This document shows positions 12,201 to 21,834 of a stretch of DNA of 64,000 bases, one piece after another. The notes below the pieces were generated by a model. That model saw only the letters and a list, made by a program, of their open reading frames with translations. It did not search any database and was not told the DNA's origin. Position numbers and translations under genes: made by a program. Each line of letters starts with the position of its first letter. Positions within the stretch are counted from its first letter, which is position 1. The DNA comes from Chondrosia reniformis. Its lineage: Eukaryota > Porifera > Demospongiae > Chondrillida > Chondrillidae. The stretch covers positions 9,872,501 to 9,936,500 of the forward strand of contig OX359189.1 in NCBI GenBank assembly GCA_947172415.1, in the 5' to 3' direction.

Positions 12201-13937
12201 CATTCTGTCCTCCATCAGTCAGTAGTACAACATCCACTGATAGAATAGTCAGTGAGAGTGCTTCAACTGATACACTCTCAATAATAGGAACTACATAACA
12301 GACAAATACTCATATACCTCACTATACACTACATGGAACTACATCTCACATACCTGAGTCAGGTGTAGTAAAGGTACTGGCTGCTGGAGGACTTACTCCA
12401 TATTCATTCTCAGCTACTACTGTTATAGTATATATTGAACTATGCCATATTCCATCATCCATAGTTAAGATCAATTGAGATGAAGTTGTACTGAAGGACA
12501 AGTTGACAGTGTCATTTATCACTCTGACAGAGTAGGAGAGAGGTTGACTAGTTCCTCCATCATCAGATGGTACCTCCCAACTTAGAGTGACACTGAATGG
12601 ACCATTGACTAGTAACATCAGTTGTCTCGGAACAGTTGGAGGAGCTGAAGATATACATTCATATGTATAGCGTAAGGCAAAACAAACCTATGTTTGTAAA
12701 TTACTCACCTCTAACCATTAACTGTACAGTCACTGAATCCCTCCCAACTCCATTGCTCACTTCACAACTGTAGTATCCTCTGTGGTTCCTAACTACTGAA
12801 GATACACTCAACACATAACCAGTTGTAGTCACACTCTCCTCAGCTGCTCCAGTGTTGTTGTAAGAGAAGGAGACAGTAGCTGGAGGATTGCCCTCATCAA
12901 CTGGAGTGCAGTTCAAAGTGAATGGAGTACCAGTATTTAGTGTAACACTTTGTTGAATATCACCAAGTACAGGAGGATCTGAAATAATATTAATATAAAT
13001 ATAATATATAATAAAAGTCAAAGTCTGCATGTCAAAAGTCTGAAAAGGATTTTTACACATTTAACAATAATATACAAACAGATAATAATATTAAACTCAC
13101 AATACACATCTAATGTAAAGTTGGCAGTTCCACTTCCAGCAGAGGTATTACTGAATATAGTGTACACTCCAGAATCACTTCTATTAACATCAGTGATTGT
13201 TATAGTGTTGGCACTACTGTTTGCAGTTAAAGTAACTCTATCTCCACTGGTGAGAGGTTTGCCATCTCTAGTCCAAGTGTGTTCATCTGGTTGAGGATTA
13301 GCTTCGAAGTCATAGTTATAAATAAATGTAGCTCCTTCAGTTGGAGTAGTGGACTGGTCGGGTGGAGATGGAGTGTAGGTCGGAGGATCTGTAGAATAAA
13401 TAAAAAGTGGAACATAATTATTATATAGTTTCGAATGCTCAAACTTGTTTGTTTACTCACAGACAACAGAGAGGACGGCGAAAGGCGGATCTTGAGTCGT
13501 TAATAACAATTCAGGCCCTGCTCTACATGCAACTTCGTAACCATTAGCTTGACGCTGAACACCTTGAAGATCCAACAATTGTCCATTCTCCAAGAAGAGA
13601 GCTCTTGATATGCCAGTGATATCTGATATATTTTCACCAATGTTAACTACGACTACTTCAACTTTGAGAACTCGCCACCTAAAATTTACAGTTCCACTAA
13701 AGTTAGCAACTGAAGCATTACACTCAAACTGGGCAGCCTCTCCTTCGATAACAGTCTGGTTTTCCGGCAGTCGAGTAAATGTTACCTCCTCCTGGGCCTC
13801 ACTGCGGGACATACGCACTGAGTTGGTATGGAAAAGAATAATATTTTACCTTATGAATGCTGAGTAGATTGTAGTGATAGTTGTATACTAGACGTACCTG
13901 AAAGCAACAAGAGAATCTTGAGTACAAATTTGGACAT
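9227..13937 (-). CDS. Gene E: membrane receptor, 3 Ig + 4-5 FN3, ITAM-type tail (about 845 aa)
   Basis: Frame-keeping exon set: 13898-13937, 13461-13817, 13101-13388, 12709-12978, 12354-12644, 12187-12290, 11183-11357, 10823-11119, 10451-10765, 10052-10192, 9227-9486 (846 codons with stop). Signal MSKFVLKILLLLS; Ig1 14-132 (SEAQEEVTFTRLPENQTV, FECNAS, YEVACRA); Ig2 133-228; Ig3 229-318; FN3-1 to FN3-4 319-712; membrane helix with GAIIGGIVGAILGIL. The tail has VVYEDV, NPSYVTV, VYEECE and then YGAL-x8-YHNI, which fits the ITAM rule YxxL/I-x6-8-YxxL/I. An extra block between 12066 and 11507 (27-nt mini-exon 12040-12066, FN3 exon 11678-11974, second 104-type exon 11507-11614 lengthened by 4 nt) would shift the frame if all were used; skipping the block restores the G/H/F layout. 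Paralogue of K; Ig1 nearly equals that of F. Confidence 0.8.
9487..10051. other. Long last intron of gene E
   Basis: AT-rich, no exon recognised. It is the longest intron of this gene and separates membrane from tail exon, a spot where other members also carry longer introns. Confidence 0.4.
11507..12066 (-). pseudogene. Extra FN3 block inserted in gene E
   Basis: Contains a 27-nt mini-exon (12040-12066: start of the FN3-2 second half, ITIATN, fused to the donor region that normally ends Ig3), a whole FN3 exon (11678-11974, phase 1-1) and a second copy of the 104-nt exon with a 4-nt TATA insertion that brings a stop. The fused mini-exon marks the crossover: an unequal exchange between the FN3-2 second exon of one copy and the Ig3 end of another. 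Only the FN3 exon alone could be added in frame (between phase-1 junctions). Confidence 0.65.
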
Positions 13938-14395
13938 CTTTCCATATGTCACATTCGATCGAATCATAGAATTTATTACAAAAAATACTTAACATTTACT
14001 AGGTCAATTTAAATTCTAACTTTCTTTTAGAAACTGAACCGCCCACGCATACGAAACATGGCTGTACATTCTTTTCTCTTAAAATCGACGTCATATTAAA
14101 ATCTCTTTATTCCATATTTATTTATGCCCATTCTCCAACCTAATTCCAAATGCAATATATACTACTAAGAGCATGTTCAAACAGCTAAAATATATTCAAG
14201 ACACTACATCTAAATGTTTTAACACTATGAGATACTACTGTGCCTCAAGCCATTATATTCATTCCATCACCAAACTTATGGCCAAAACCAGAAGGAATCC
14301 CATCAAAAGAAATTTGACTATTGAGAAGAAAATATATCATGAAAAATTTGTGAAAACAAGTCTCATTCCATTTCACTTAAATATATAAAAAAATC
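13938..14395. other. Gene E promoter region, shared with the flank of gene K
   Basis: This stretch is nearly the same as 25405-25867 upstream of gene K, including AACCGCCCACGCATACGAAA (about 14037-14056). The likeness runs on into the neighbouring Ig exon (14500-14787 versus 25972-26265), so gene, promoter and upstream neighbour were copied together. The likely core promoter of E lies at about 13940-14100. Confidence 0.5.
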
Positions 14396-16299
14396 TCACT
14401 TACCTTGAGTTACTGAAGCATAATCACCTGCACATAAAAACAAAACATATATATGTATATATATTTGAGACAATATAAAATAAAAATGTCCATACTAACC
14501 AACTGATATTTGAGTCATAAAGGTCACATCTCCTACTGTATCAGTGGCTTTACAGCTGACATTTACTGCTACAGATTTCTCCGAGGTTGTTAACTGGTCA
14601 CGATTAAAAGTCAACAACAGACTGTTAAGTTTATTGTCACCAATGTTAACACTTGCAGTAAAATTAAAGCCAAGGGGAGTTGCACACTCGATATCCACCA
14701 AATCAGGACAGGCACTTAAGAACTTAGAAACATCAAAACGTTCTCCTAGGGAAATTTTTATCATGCCACCAAGGAATATTGGTCTTGCTGTAGAAAGACA
14801 ACATTTTACATTGTATCAACGTAAAAAATTGAAAATAAAAAAAAGAAATGTTTATAGCTAATAATACAAACTAGTGGCTAGTGATGGACACATCTTATAA
14901 CACACCCACTAATACTGCAAAGCTCCTTCGCTACATGTAATACTCAGATGTTCAGAACATGGAACTACATCTCACATACCTGAGTCAGGTGTAGTAAAGG
15001 TACTGGCTGCTGGAGGACAAGGAATTAGAGTATTTGAATGCCTACAGTGATTAATGAACACTCACCAAATATGTTTAAGTATGTTGCTATGGTAACACTT
15101 CCTGCTTCATTAGTCACCATACAGGTGTAGTTTCCACTATCTTCACTTCTCTTCAGAGAAGAGACAGTAAAATGGATACACTCACTCCTTCTGTGATCTC
15201 CACATTGCCTCCATTGGAAAGGGTAGATCCATTCAATTGAAACACATACATGTACACTGCTGGGTAGCCATCTTCAGAAGGGGTACAGTTAAATGTGAAG
15301 GTGGCAGATTCATTCAAAATTTGAAGTCCAGGAGGTACAATACCAAACTCTGGATCGAAGAACTGGAGAGTGGGATACAAGAATTAACATATTCAAAAGT
15401 GAGTTTAATCATTCACAACCTTTTGTAAAAAAAAACAAGATTAAATTGCATCTCAACCCATGACAGAATCTCACAGTAAATTGGAGATTTTTATATATAC
15501 ATCTTAACTCACAGTACACATTCAAGTTGATAACAGCTGTACCACTTACTGCTGTAGTAGTCACATTAACTGTGTAAGATCCACTGTCAGTACGATTAAC
15601 ATTTTCTATTGTAAAGCTAGATGTTCCATTACCAGATCCAATATTAACAGTAATCCTGCCATCTTGTACAGTAACTCCATCTTTAGTTATAACGATATTA
15701 CTACTCACTGGAAATGGATCACCAGTTATAGTTAGAGGAGTAGTGAAGGATGTTCCTTCTATAGCAGTCTCGTTTGTGATGTTTGGAGTGATGGATGGAG
15801 AAACTATAGAAATATTCCGTACAATCACAATAATGTACAACTCCCTGTTAAAATAATTACATTGAACTAACCGAGAACATTAAGTATGATCTCTGCCGTC
15901 AATCTACTTTCAAGTGGTAACAGAATAAAGTTACATCTCAATCTACTTCCATCGTGATCTGTCGTTACTGGTCCGAACGTGTAGCTAGCTCCGTCAGTTA
16001 TAGAAGTAATTATGATGTTAGGTCCGGATGGAATACTAGTACCGTCTAAACTGACTAATATATCCCCCGGTCCTGATCCTGATCCTGTACTGGTACAGTA
16101 GTTAAACGATACAGTATCTCCTTCGATTACAGTAACTTGTCCACTCGGAGATATCTCCTGTCCAGATATACCTGCGTTGATTGTAAAAGGTCATTACACC
16201 ATCGTGCATCAAATCACTCGACCAATATCTAGCTAGCTTACCAATCAGCACAGTGATTGAAATATGAAAGAGATACCAAATCAGCTTTAGTCTGCACAT
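14396..16299 (-). CDS. Gene D: probably secreted Ig protein assembled from two genes (332 aa)
   Basis: Frame-keeping exons: 16242-16299, 15872-16171, 15513-15803, 14980-15009, 14500-14787, 14396-14427 (333 codons with stop). Signal MCRLKLIWYLFHISITVLIG; Ig1 20-119 and Ig2 120-216 are the B type; then a 10-residue mini-exon (ASTFTTPDS, the end of an FN3); then the third Ig of gene L (IKISLGERFDV, VDIECATP, VNVSCKAT) and the ending DYASVTQGK. An Ig3 exon (about 15062-15370, B/G type) lies between but is damaged: a 1-nt loss after VSVS and no in-phase acceptor, so it must be skipped. The gene is thus a B-like front joined to an L-like back after loss of the middle. The last exon also ends in a good donor (CAAG/GTAAGTGAG) that overlaps the stop. 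Expression needs RNA evidence. Confidence 0.6.
15062..15370 (-). pseudogene. Dead Ig3 exon inside gene D
   Basis: Reads FTFNCTPSEDGYP, GNVEITEGVSVSIL and DSGNYTCMVTNEAGS, matching Ig3 of B and G, but a single base is missing in the middle and the usual phase-1 acceptor is not found. Host exon in decay, bypassable by skipping. Confidence 0.65.
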
Positions 16300-16620
16300 G
16301 CTTACCAATACAAAACCATTTAATACACAGACTATGTAAACTTGCGCAGGGGATTAAGTGATCGCTTCCGTCTGTCAGTCTGTCTGCCCATCATGCAAAA
16401 TGGTTAAGTAATGCGGTTTGTGCTCTCTAGTATGCAATGATCAGTAGTATTTGACTAAAAAGTCAATTTTATGCGCATGTAAGCTCATCTTCGGATCCAG
16501 TAGAATAAGAGAATATCTTTGATACTTCCAGGTACTCATACAAAAATAAAATATAAATTATTCATGATCAAATTGCACAACACTGTGGTTACACATGCTT
16601 GATTAAGTTAATTCTGTCTA

Positions 16621-18521
16621 TTACATCTTGTCTACTATAACAACAGTTGGTGAGCTCTTCACTTGTCCAGTTACAGCTATCACTTCAATCTCGTACCTTT
16701 CCCCTCTCTTCAGTCCTGTAAAGTGAAATGCCCTCACAACACCTCTCAATCTGATCCTCCTCACTCCAGTCACATGACCATCCTCTCTGGAGAAGGAGGA
16801 TACTGTAATGAGAAACCAGTCTACTGGAGAGGAGGGGAATTCCCAGAACAAGACCACTCCTAATGTTGTCTGATACCTTCTTGTTACAGTTACAGGAGGA
16901 ACTACACCTTTTGAAATAAATAGTGTATTACTCATATGAAAAATCTAAGATACCATTTTCGTACATGCTATGCCTATTCTGTAAAAGAGCCTATAGGGGA
17001 ACTAAACCTGAAGAGAGCTTTGGATGAAGATACAGGAGTCTTTTCTTCCTTTTCCCTTCTTTCATCTTCTTCTCCACTGGGTCAGAGAGCCATTTCTGGG
17101 AATTCCACCCTTCATCAGTGATCCTGGGAGTCTGTCTTTTTCTTTATCTTATGAATCCTGCTGTGAATATGCATAATCTCTAACAAACCACTTTTTCCTA
17201 TACAATGTTATACTGTCTCTACTATACTATTTGTACAATGTATACGTACTAATGTACAGATAGGCAATTTACTGGTTGTATGGAAGTAGAATCCAATTAA
17301 ATTACATACACTATGGACCTACATCTCACATACCTGAGTCAGTTGGAGGAACTGAAGATATACATTCATATGTATAGTGTAAGGCAAAACAAATTGTAAA
17401 TTACCCACCTCTAACCATTAACTGTACAGTCACTGAATCCCTCCCAACTCCATTGCTCACTTCACAACTGTAGTATCCTCTGTGGTTCCTAACTACTGAA
17501 GATACACTCAACACATAACCAGTTGTAGTCACACTCTCCTCAGCTGCTCCAGTGTTGTTGTGAGAGAAGGAGACAGTAGCTGGAGGATTGCTTTCTACTG
17601 GAGTGCAGTTCAAAGTGAATGGAGCACCAGTAGTTAGTGTAACATTCTGTTGAATATCACCAAGTACAGGAGGATCTAAATGTAACAAAATGCAAGGAAC
17701 ACTAATGTAACGCACCTAGCTATAGCTATAGACTTTCTATGTTATAACTAAACTGCCACTCACAGTATACATTCAGTGTAAAGTTGGCAGATCCATTTCC
17801 AACTACATTACTACTGAATATAGTGTACACTCCAGAATCACTTCTATTGACATTACTGATTGTTATACTGTTTGCAGTTACAATAATTCTGCTACTATTA
17901 GAGATAATCTGACTATTCCTTCTCCAAGTGTAACTGTCTGGTTGAGGGTCAGCACTGATAATATAGTTGTACATGAAAGTGTCTCCCTCAGTTGGAGTAG
18001 TGGACTGGACTGATGGAGATGGAGTGTAGGAGGGTGGATCTGTAGAAAGATAGGTAAACAAGCTATAGCGATATTATAGTCCACAAAGGGATTAACTCAC
18101 TTGCTACGTTGAGAATAGCTTTCTCAGATAACGTAGCGAGTACGATATTTCTGCAGATAAGTGTTGTTCCACTTTGTTGTCTCGTGACTGGTCCGAAGCT
18201 GAAGATAACTACGTGATTAACTGTGTCTAATTCGGAAGGAACTTGCAAGTCTACTATCCTATTACTCTCCTGGACCTCGGACAGTCTAATCGCGCCAAGA
18301 GCCTGTCCAGTGCTCTCCGGAGTGCATGTCAGTCTTAGTGTACTACCCTCTACTACTAGTACTTCACCTTCCGGAGAGATGGAGATGGAATTGACTCCAC
18401 CTGTGAGATGTAGGAGCGGGACTAATCCTGATCTGTAGGAAATAGATACGTCCTAGTTTGCGAACTTATACGTACCTGGAAAAATGCTTAATAATATCGC
18501 AAAGAAATAAACAACTTTCAT
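16621..18521 (-). CDS. Gene D2: secreted protein, 3 Ig + 1 divergent FN3 (397 aa)
   Basis: Exons 18476-18521, 18101-18400, 17764-18039, 17409-17675, 17334-17351, 16621-16907 close in frame. Signal MKVVYFFAILLSIFP; Ig1 16-115 (GVNSISISPEGEVLVVEG, LRLTCTPE, FSFGPVTRQQSGTTLICR); Ig2 116-207 (YTPSPSVQSTTPTEG, YTWRRN); Ig3 208-296; an 18-nt micro-exon giving only VPPTDSG across its joints; then FN3 303-397 (VVPPVTVTRRYQTT, VVLFWEFPSSPVDWFL, FTGLKRGERYEIEV) ending VVIVDKM and a stop, with no membrane helix. The micro-exon is the two ends of the standard FN3-1 exon joined by a clean internal deletion, still phase 1-1. Ig1 matches gene H, so D2 may be a soluble counterpart of H. Confidence 0.75.
16908..17333. 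other. Long intron of gene D2
   Basis: Includes 16985-17155, a C/T-rich stretch ending CTGGGAGTCTGTC...TTTATCTTATG that loosely resembles 60345-60410. Possibly the worn 3' end of an interspersed repeat; no exon seen. Confidence 0.3.
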
Positions 18522-18624
18522 CACTTTTGGATCAGAGACCTTAGACACTGAACTTATACTGACCAAATTTGTGAAGTTACTGCTCAGTTACATCTATATA
18601 GGAAATATGCCATCTTATATAAAT
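18522..18624. promoter_or_regulatory. Presumed promoter of gene D2
   Basis: Sequence upstream of the D2 start resembles that upstream of H (55664-55740) and of the remnant at 5717-5800 (motif TTGAAGTTACT). No TATA box or initiator can be assigned with confidence. Confidence 0.35.
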
Positions 18625-19405
18625 TCTATACTAAGGTGTGAAAAGGTAATTGGTAGGCCATGTGTTCTACCTTGCAATTGGATGATCTGTATCAACTACT
18701 ACTCTCTATGCAGTAGTTGAGGATTTCAAAGCCTGCAACAGTACTAGTGTGACTAAAGTCTTGTACTGTTTAAAATACTGATTATCCTAGGGGTCACTTG
18801 GATCTCTTTAAATTTGTAACTTGCACTGTGTAGCTAGTACTTGATTGTAATTTTAATATTACATAGTCACTTGGATCTCTTAAATTTGTAACTTATATAT
18901 ATATATATATATAATCAACAGGGTTAGAGACCATTTTGTAACTTGTACACAAGGGACATCATATACGTATATAAAGGCCTTGGCCTTTTATGTCCCTTGT
19001 GTACAAGTTACAAAATGGTCTCTAACCCTGTTGATTATGCCAATGCATGCAACCAACCGTCGGTGTTCTTAGCTCCCTCACAAGGCAAATCAAATCTGCT
19101 GTGGTTATTAGCTGAGACCCCTTTAATACTGGAGCCTTTGTTGATATATGGCATGCAGATGCATCATCTTCAGTCTATACTAAGGTGTGAAAAGGTAATT
19201 GGTAGGCCATGTGTTCTACCTTGCAATTGGATGATCTGTATCAACTACTACTCTCTATGCAGTAGTTGAGGATTTCAAAGCCTGCAACAGTACTAGTGTG
19301 ACTAAAGTCTTGTACTGTTTAAAATACTGATTATCCTAGGGGGCACTTGGATCTCTTAAATTTGTAACTTGTACTGTGTAGTACTTGATTGTAATTTAAT
19401 ATTTT
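18625..19405. repeat. Direct repeat pair (about 240 bp each) around a hairpin
   Basis: 18625-18865 and 19174-19405 are near-identical (TCTATACTAAGGTGTGAAAA, then GCAGTAGTTGAGG, ending in the TTGTAACTTG-ACTGTGTAG motif). They flank the inverted repeat at 18911-19038. Either one unit was duplicated by a mobile element carrying the hairpin, or the repeats are its long terminal parts. No coding capacity seen. Confidence 0.7.
18911..19038. repeat. Perfect inverted repeat, 49-bp arms
   Basis: 18911-18959 (ATAATCAACAGGG to AGGGACAT) is the exact reverse complement of 18990-19038, with a 30-base centre that itself contains the palindrome AAGGCCTTGGCCTT. Looks like a small foldback element or hairpin RNA source. 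Confidence 0.75.
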
Positions 19406-19547
19406 ATATATTTGCTAGTAACTTGCACTGTGTAGTGTACTTGAGCGTAATTAGCTAACAAAGTATTTCACTATACTTATAGACATTCGCTATAAGCAAT
19501 TTCGTTACTGTATGTAGTACACATGGAAAACGTACTAACATGGATAA

Positions 19548-19709
19548 GAATAAAGCCTAGTTGAAAGTCAGCAATATGAATTTACTAATTCTGGACGTTT
19601 CGACCCAGAGGTCTTCATGCATCAGCAATATATGAGGAGTGGGAATACAATTCAGTATAAATAGGAAATTAGTAAATTCATGTTGCTGACACTCAACAAA
19701 GCTTTATTC
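19548..19709. repeat. Inverted-repeat element with a hammerhead-like core
   Basis: Ends pair imperfectly (GAATAAAGC / GCTTTATTC; GTCAGCAATATGAATTTAC / GTAAATTCATGTTGCTGAC). On the minus strand the centre (19592-19626) reads CTGATG, four extra bases, A-AGACC-TCT-GGGTC-GAAACGTCC, close to the hammerhead ribozyme core CUGAUGA-stem II-GAAA that is known from Penelope-like elements and their small relatives. The insertion in the core would probably stop self-cleavage. Confidence 0.4.
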
Positions 19710-19729
19710 TCGTAATGATCGCAACAAAC

Positions 19730-20130
19730 ACTCCTAATTCCTACACATGGACAAGTAAAAATATTAACAGATAACGTAAGAAGAGAAGACAGAGCTTAAA
19801 TTACCAAAGTAATACGGTCGACCAAACGAATCCAGTCTTTCGCATCAATATAGGAACAACTCTGCCTCAAACTTGACGGGAACGTATACAAAAACGCTTT
19901 ATCTAACCTTCGATACAACTCGCCTGTTCGGTAGCTCCTTCTCGTAGGAGAGCGTCGACTTGTCATAGCCGTTCTCGAAGGATGATCTTCTTTAGCAACG
20001 AGTCGGTGACGTTTACGCAACGTCACATGATTCACAAAATGTGTGTACGGAGCGACATACGAAGGTGTTGGTGACGCATTAGAAAAACATCACAATACAT
20101 CACCAGCTTGCGCAATCGTAACTTTGAATT
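19730..20130. other. CG-rich patch with a short open frame of unknown meaning
   Basis: A local rise in CG dinucleotides with a 79-codon minus-strand frame (20035-19796; basic, Arg-rich, no domain recognised). In an otherwise CG-poor region this could be an unmethylated promoter or the first exon of an unknown transcript. I cannot assign a product. Confidence 0.25.
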
Positions 20131-20383
20131 CTTCATTATATCTTGATTATTTTGCTCATTTAATTAAGCAAAACTTCGTCAGACGTTTCTTATACACATG
20201 TACCATGATATATGTTGATTTCACAGTTATCTGACAAATTGAAATTTTTTATCAATATAACACATTGTTTGTATATAAATTTCCCATAGGTTTTCTATAG
20301 TCCTATGGCCTTTTATATGCAGACTTTGTCCTCTGTTTTCTAACAAACGGAGGCCTAAATTAAAAATCCCTTAATTTAAAATG

Positions 20384-21060
20384 AGTTTTATACCCTGAAC
20401 TTTATGATGATATGCCCATTTTGTTTCTAGGTCCTTTCTTGGAGCCATATGAATGAATTAATTAATTATATTATATTATTTATTTATATTAGATTAGATT
20501 ACCTTAGTATATTGTAACTTGTACTGTATATATATATATAATACGGGTTGATACGCAACTATTATAACACTTTATTTATACGTCGATATATATTTAATAC
20601 AGGTTCATATATACGCAACTATTATAATACTTTATAATACTTAATTTATACATCAATACATCGTTTTGCAAATGGCGGCGTTCAGGAAGCTTTAGTTAAC
20701 GAAGCTTTTCCGTCGTTATTTATAAAGTTCAGGACACTTAAGCGTCCTCAATCGTTAGTATTACGAATATATATATTAAATCCCAACGATTCGGCCAAGT
20801 AGTTCGAGTTAATTCGGGGGGCGGCAGCCCCACGAGTTTTTAAACTCGAAATACTTGTATAAATTAAAATGAGTTTTATATAGTAGTATGAAGATCTTAA
20901 CTTAGATATAACTCTTGTGACTCAAGGGCCCAGCTTGGCCTAGTGCATACACATGCATGTGTCACTCTAATATACAGTTATTATTATTATTATACCTACA
21001 TACCCTGAATTTTATGCTAATGTACCCATTCTGTTTCTAGGTCCTTTCTTGGAGCCATAT
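20384..21060. repeat. Two copies of a dispersed repeat around an AT-rich segment
   Basis: The string GGTCCTTTCTTGGAGCCATA occurs at about 20431 and 21041, each preceded by ACCCTGAA-TTTATG-TGAT/TAAT-G--CCCATT-TGTTTCTA. A third, worn copy is at 55745-55795 upstream of H, and a partial one at 5815-5850. Between the two, 20650-20870 is a richer segment including GGGGGGCGGCAGCCCC. Probably an old interspersed element; family unknown. Confidence 0.5.
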
Positions 21061-21165
21061 GGATTCACTCACTCCTTCTGTGATATCCACTCCATCTCTC
21101 TCAAACACACAACTACTAGGTGGAGGGTTGGCAGCTGATGGAGTACAGTTGAGTGTGAATATATA
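21061..21165 (-). pseudogene. Ig3 exon fragment
   Basis: Minus strand reads LNCTPSAANPPPSS and FERDGVDITEG, the middle of the B/G-type Ig3, abutting the dispersed repeat at 21060 on one side and unrelated sequence on the other. A stray piece of a receptor exon, showing that another family member once lay here. Confidence 0.7.
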
Positions 21166-21834
21166 GCTAATGTATATATAGTAACTGCAATGGTGTAGTT
21201 CATTCTGTCAGATGTGATATTTGAAGGATTATATAGGAGAGTATACTCAAGTATAAGCTGTATATAATACTTTCTCACTTCAATCAGCAATTCCAATAAG
21301 TATATAGTAATACAATAAAAATGAACCAAATTAATTAACCATTCTAGGTACACTTGTGTTTATCGGGAGTGAGTATCATGCACTCTTCTCTTGTATTCAC
21401 TTACGCATTGTGATAGCTAGATGGAGCTAGTCTATATACACTATATAAAGACAGACCTAGGGTGAATGTGTTATTATCCAACCACAGCTAGAGCAGACCT
21501 ATTGTAACAGTTTGTGTAAGTTATAGCTAGTTTATAATTGTACAACAACAACACTGTTATATTACATGACAATATAAGTACACTGAGTTGAGCAAAACTG
21601 TGACATACTATATTACTATATATGCAAAAATGAAAGCTCTTATCATCATTTGTACAATACAACAAAGAAAGAAAATGTAATTTAATAGAACTGTTTTCCA
21701 AGATGTTATATTACAAAATGAAAACACAAGTGAAAAATAATTCATTTAACACTCCACACACATTCTTAAATACGTATTCAGTCATTATGTATGTATATTA
21801 TTTCACTACTTATTTCATTTCAAACAACACATTC
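21166..21834. other. Intergenic, gene K 3' flank
   Basis: AT-rich; no exon or RNA gene seen. Confidence 0.4.
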
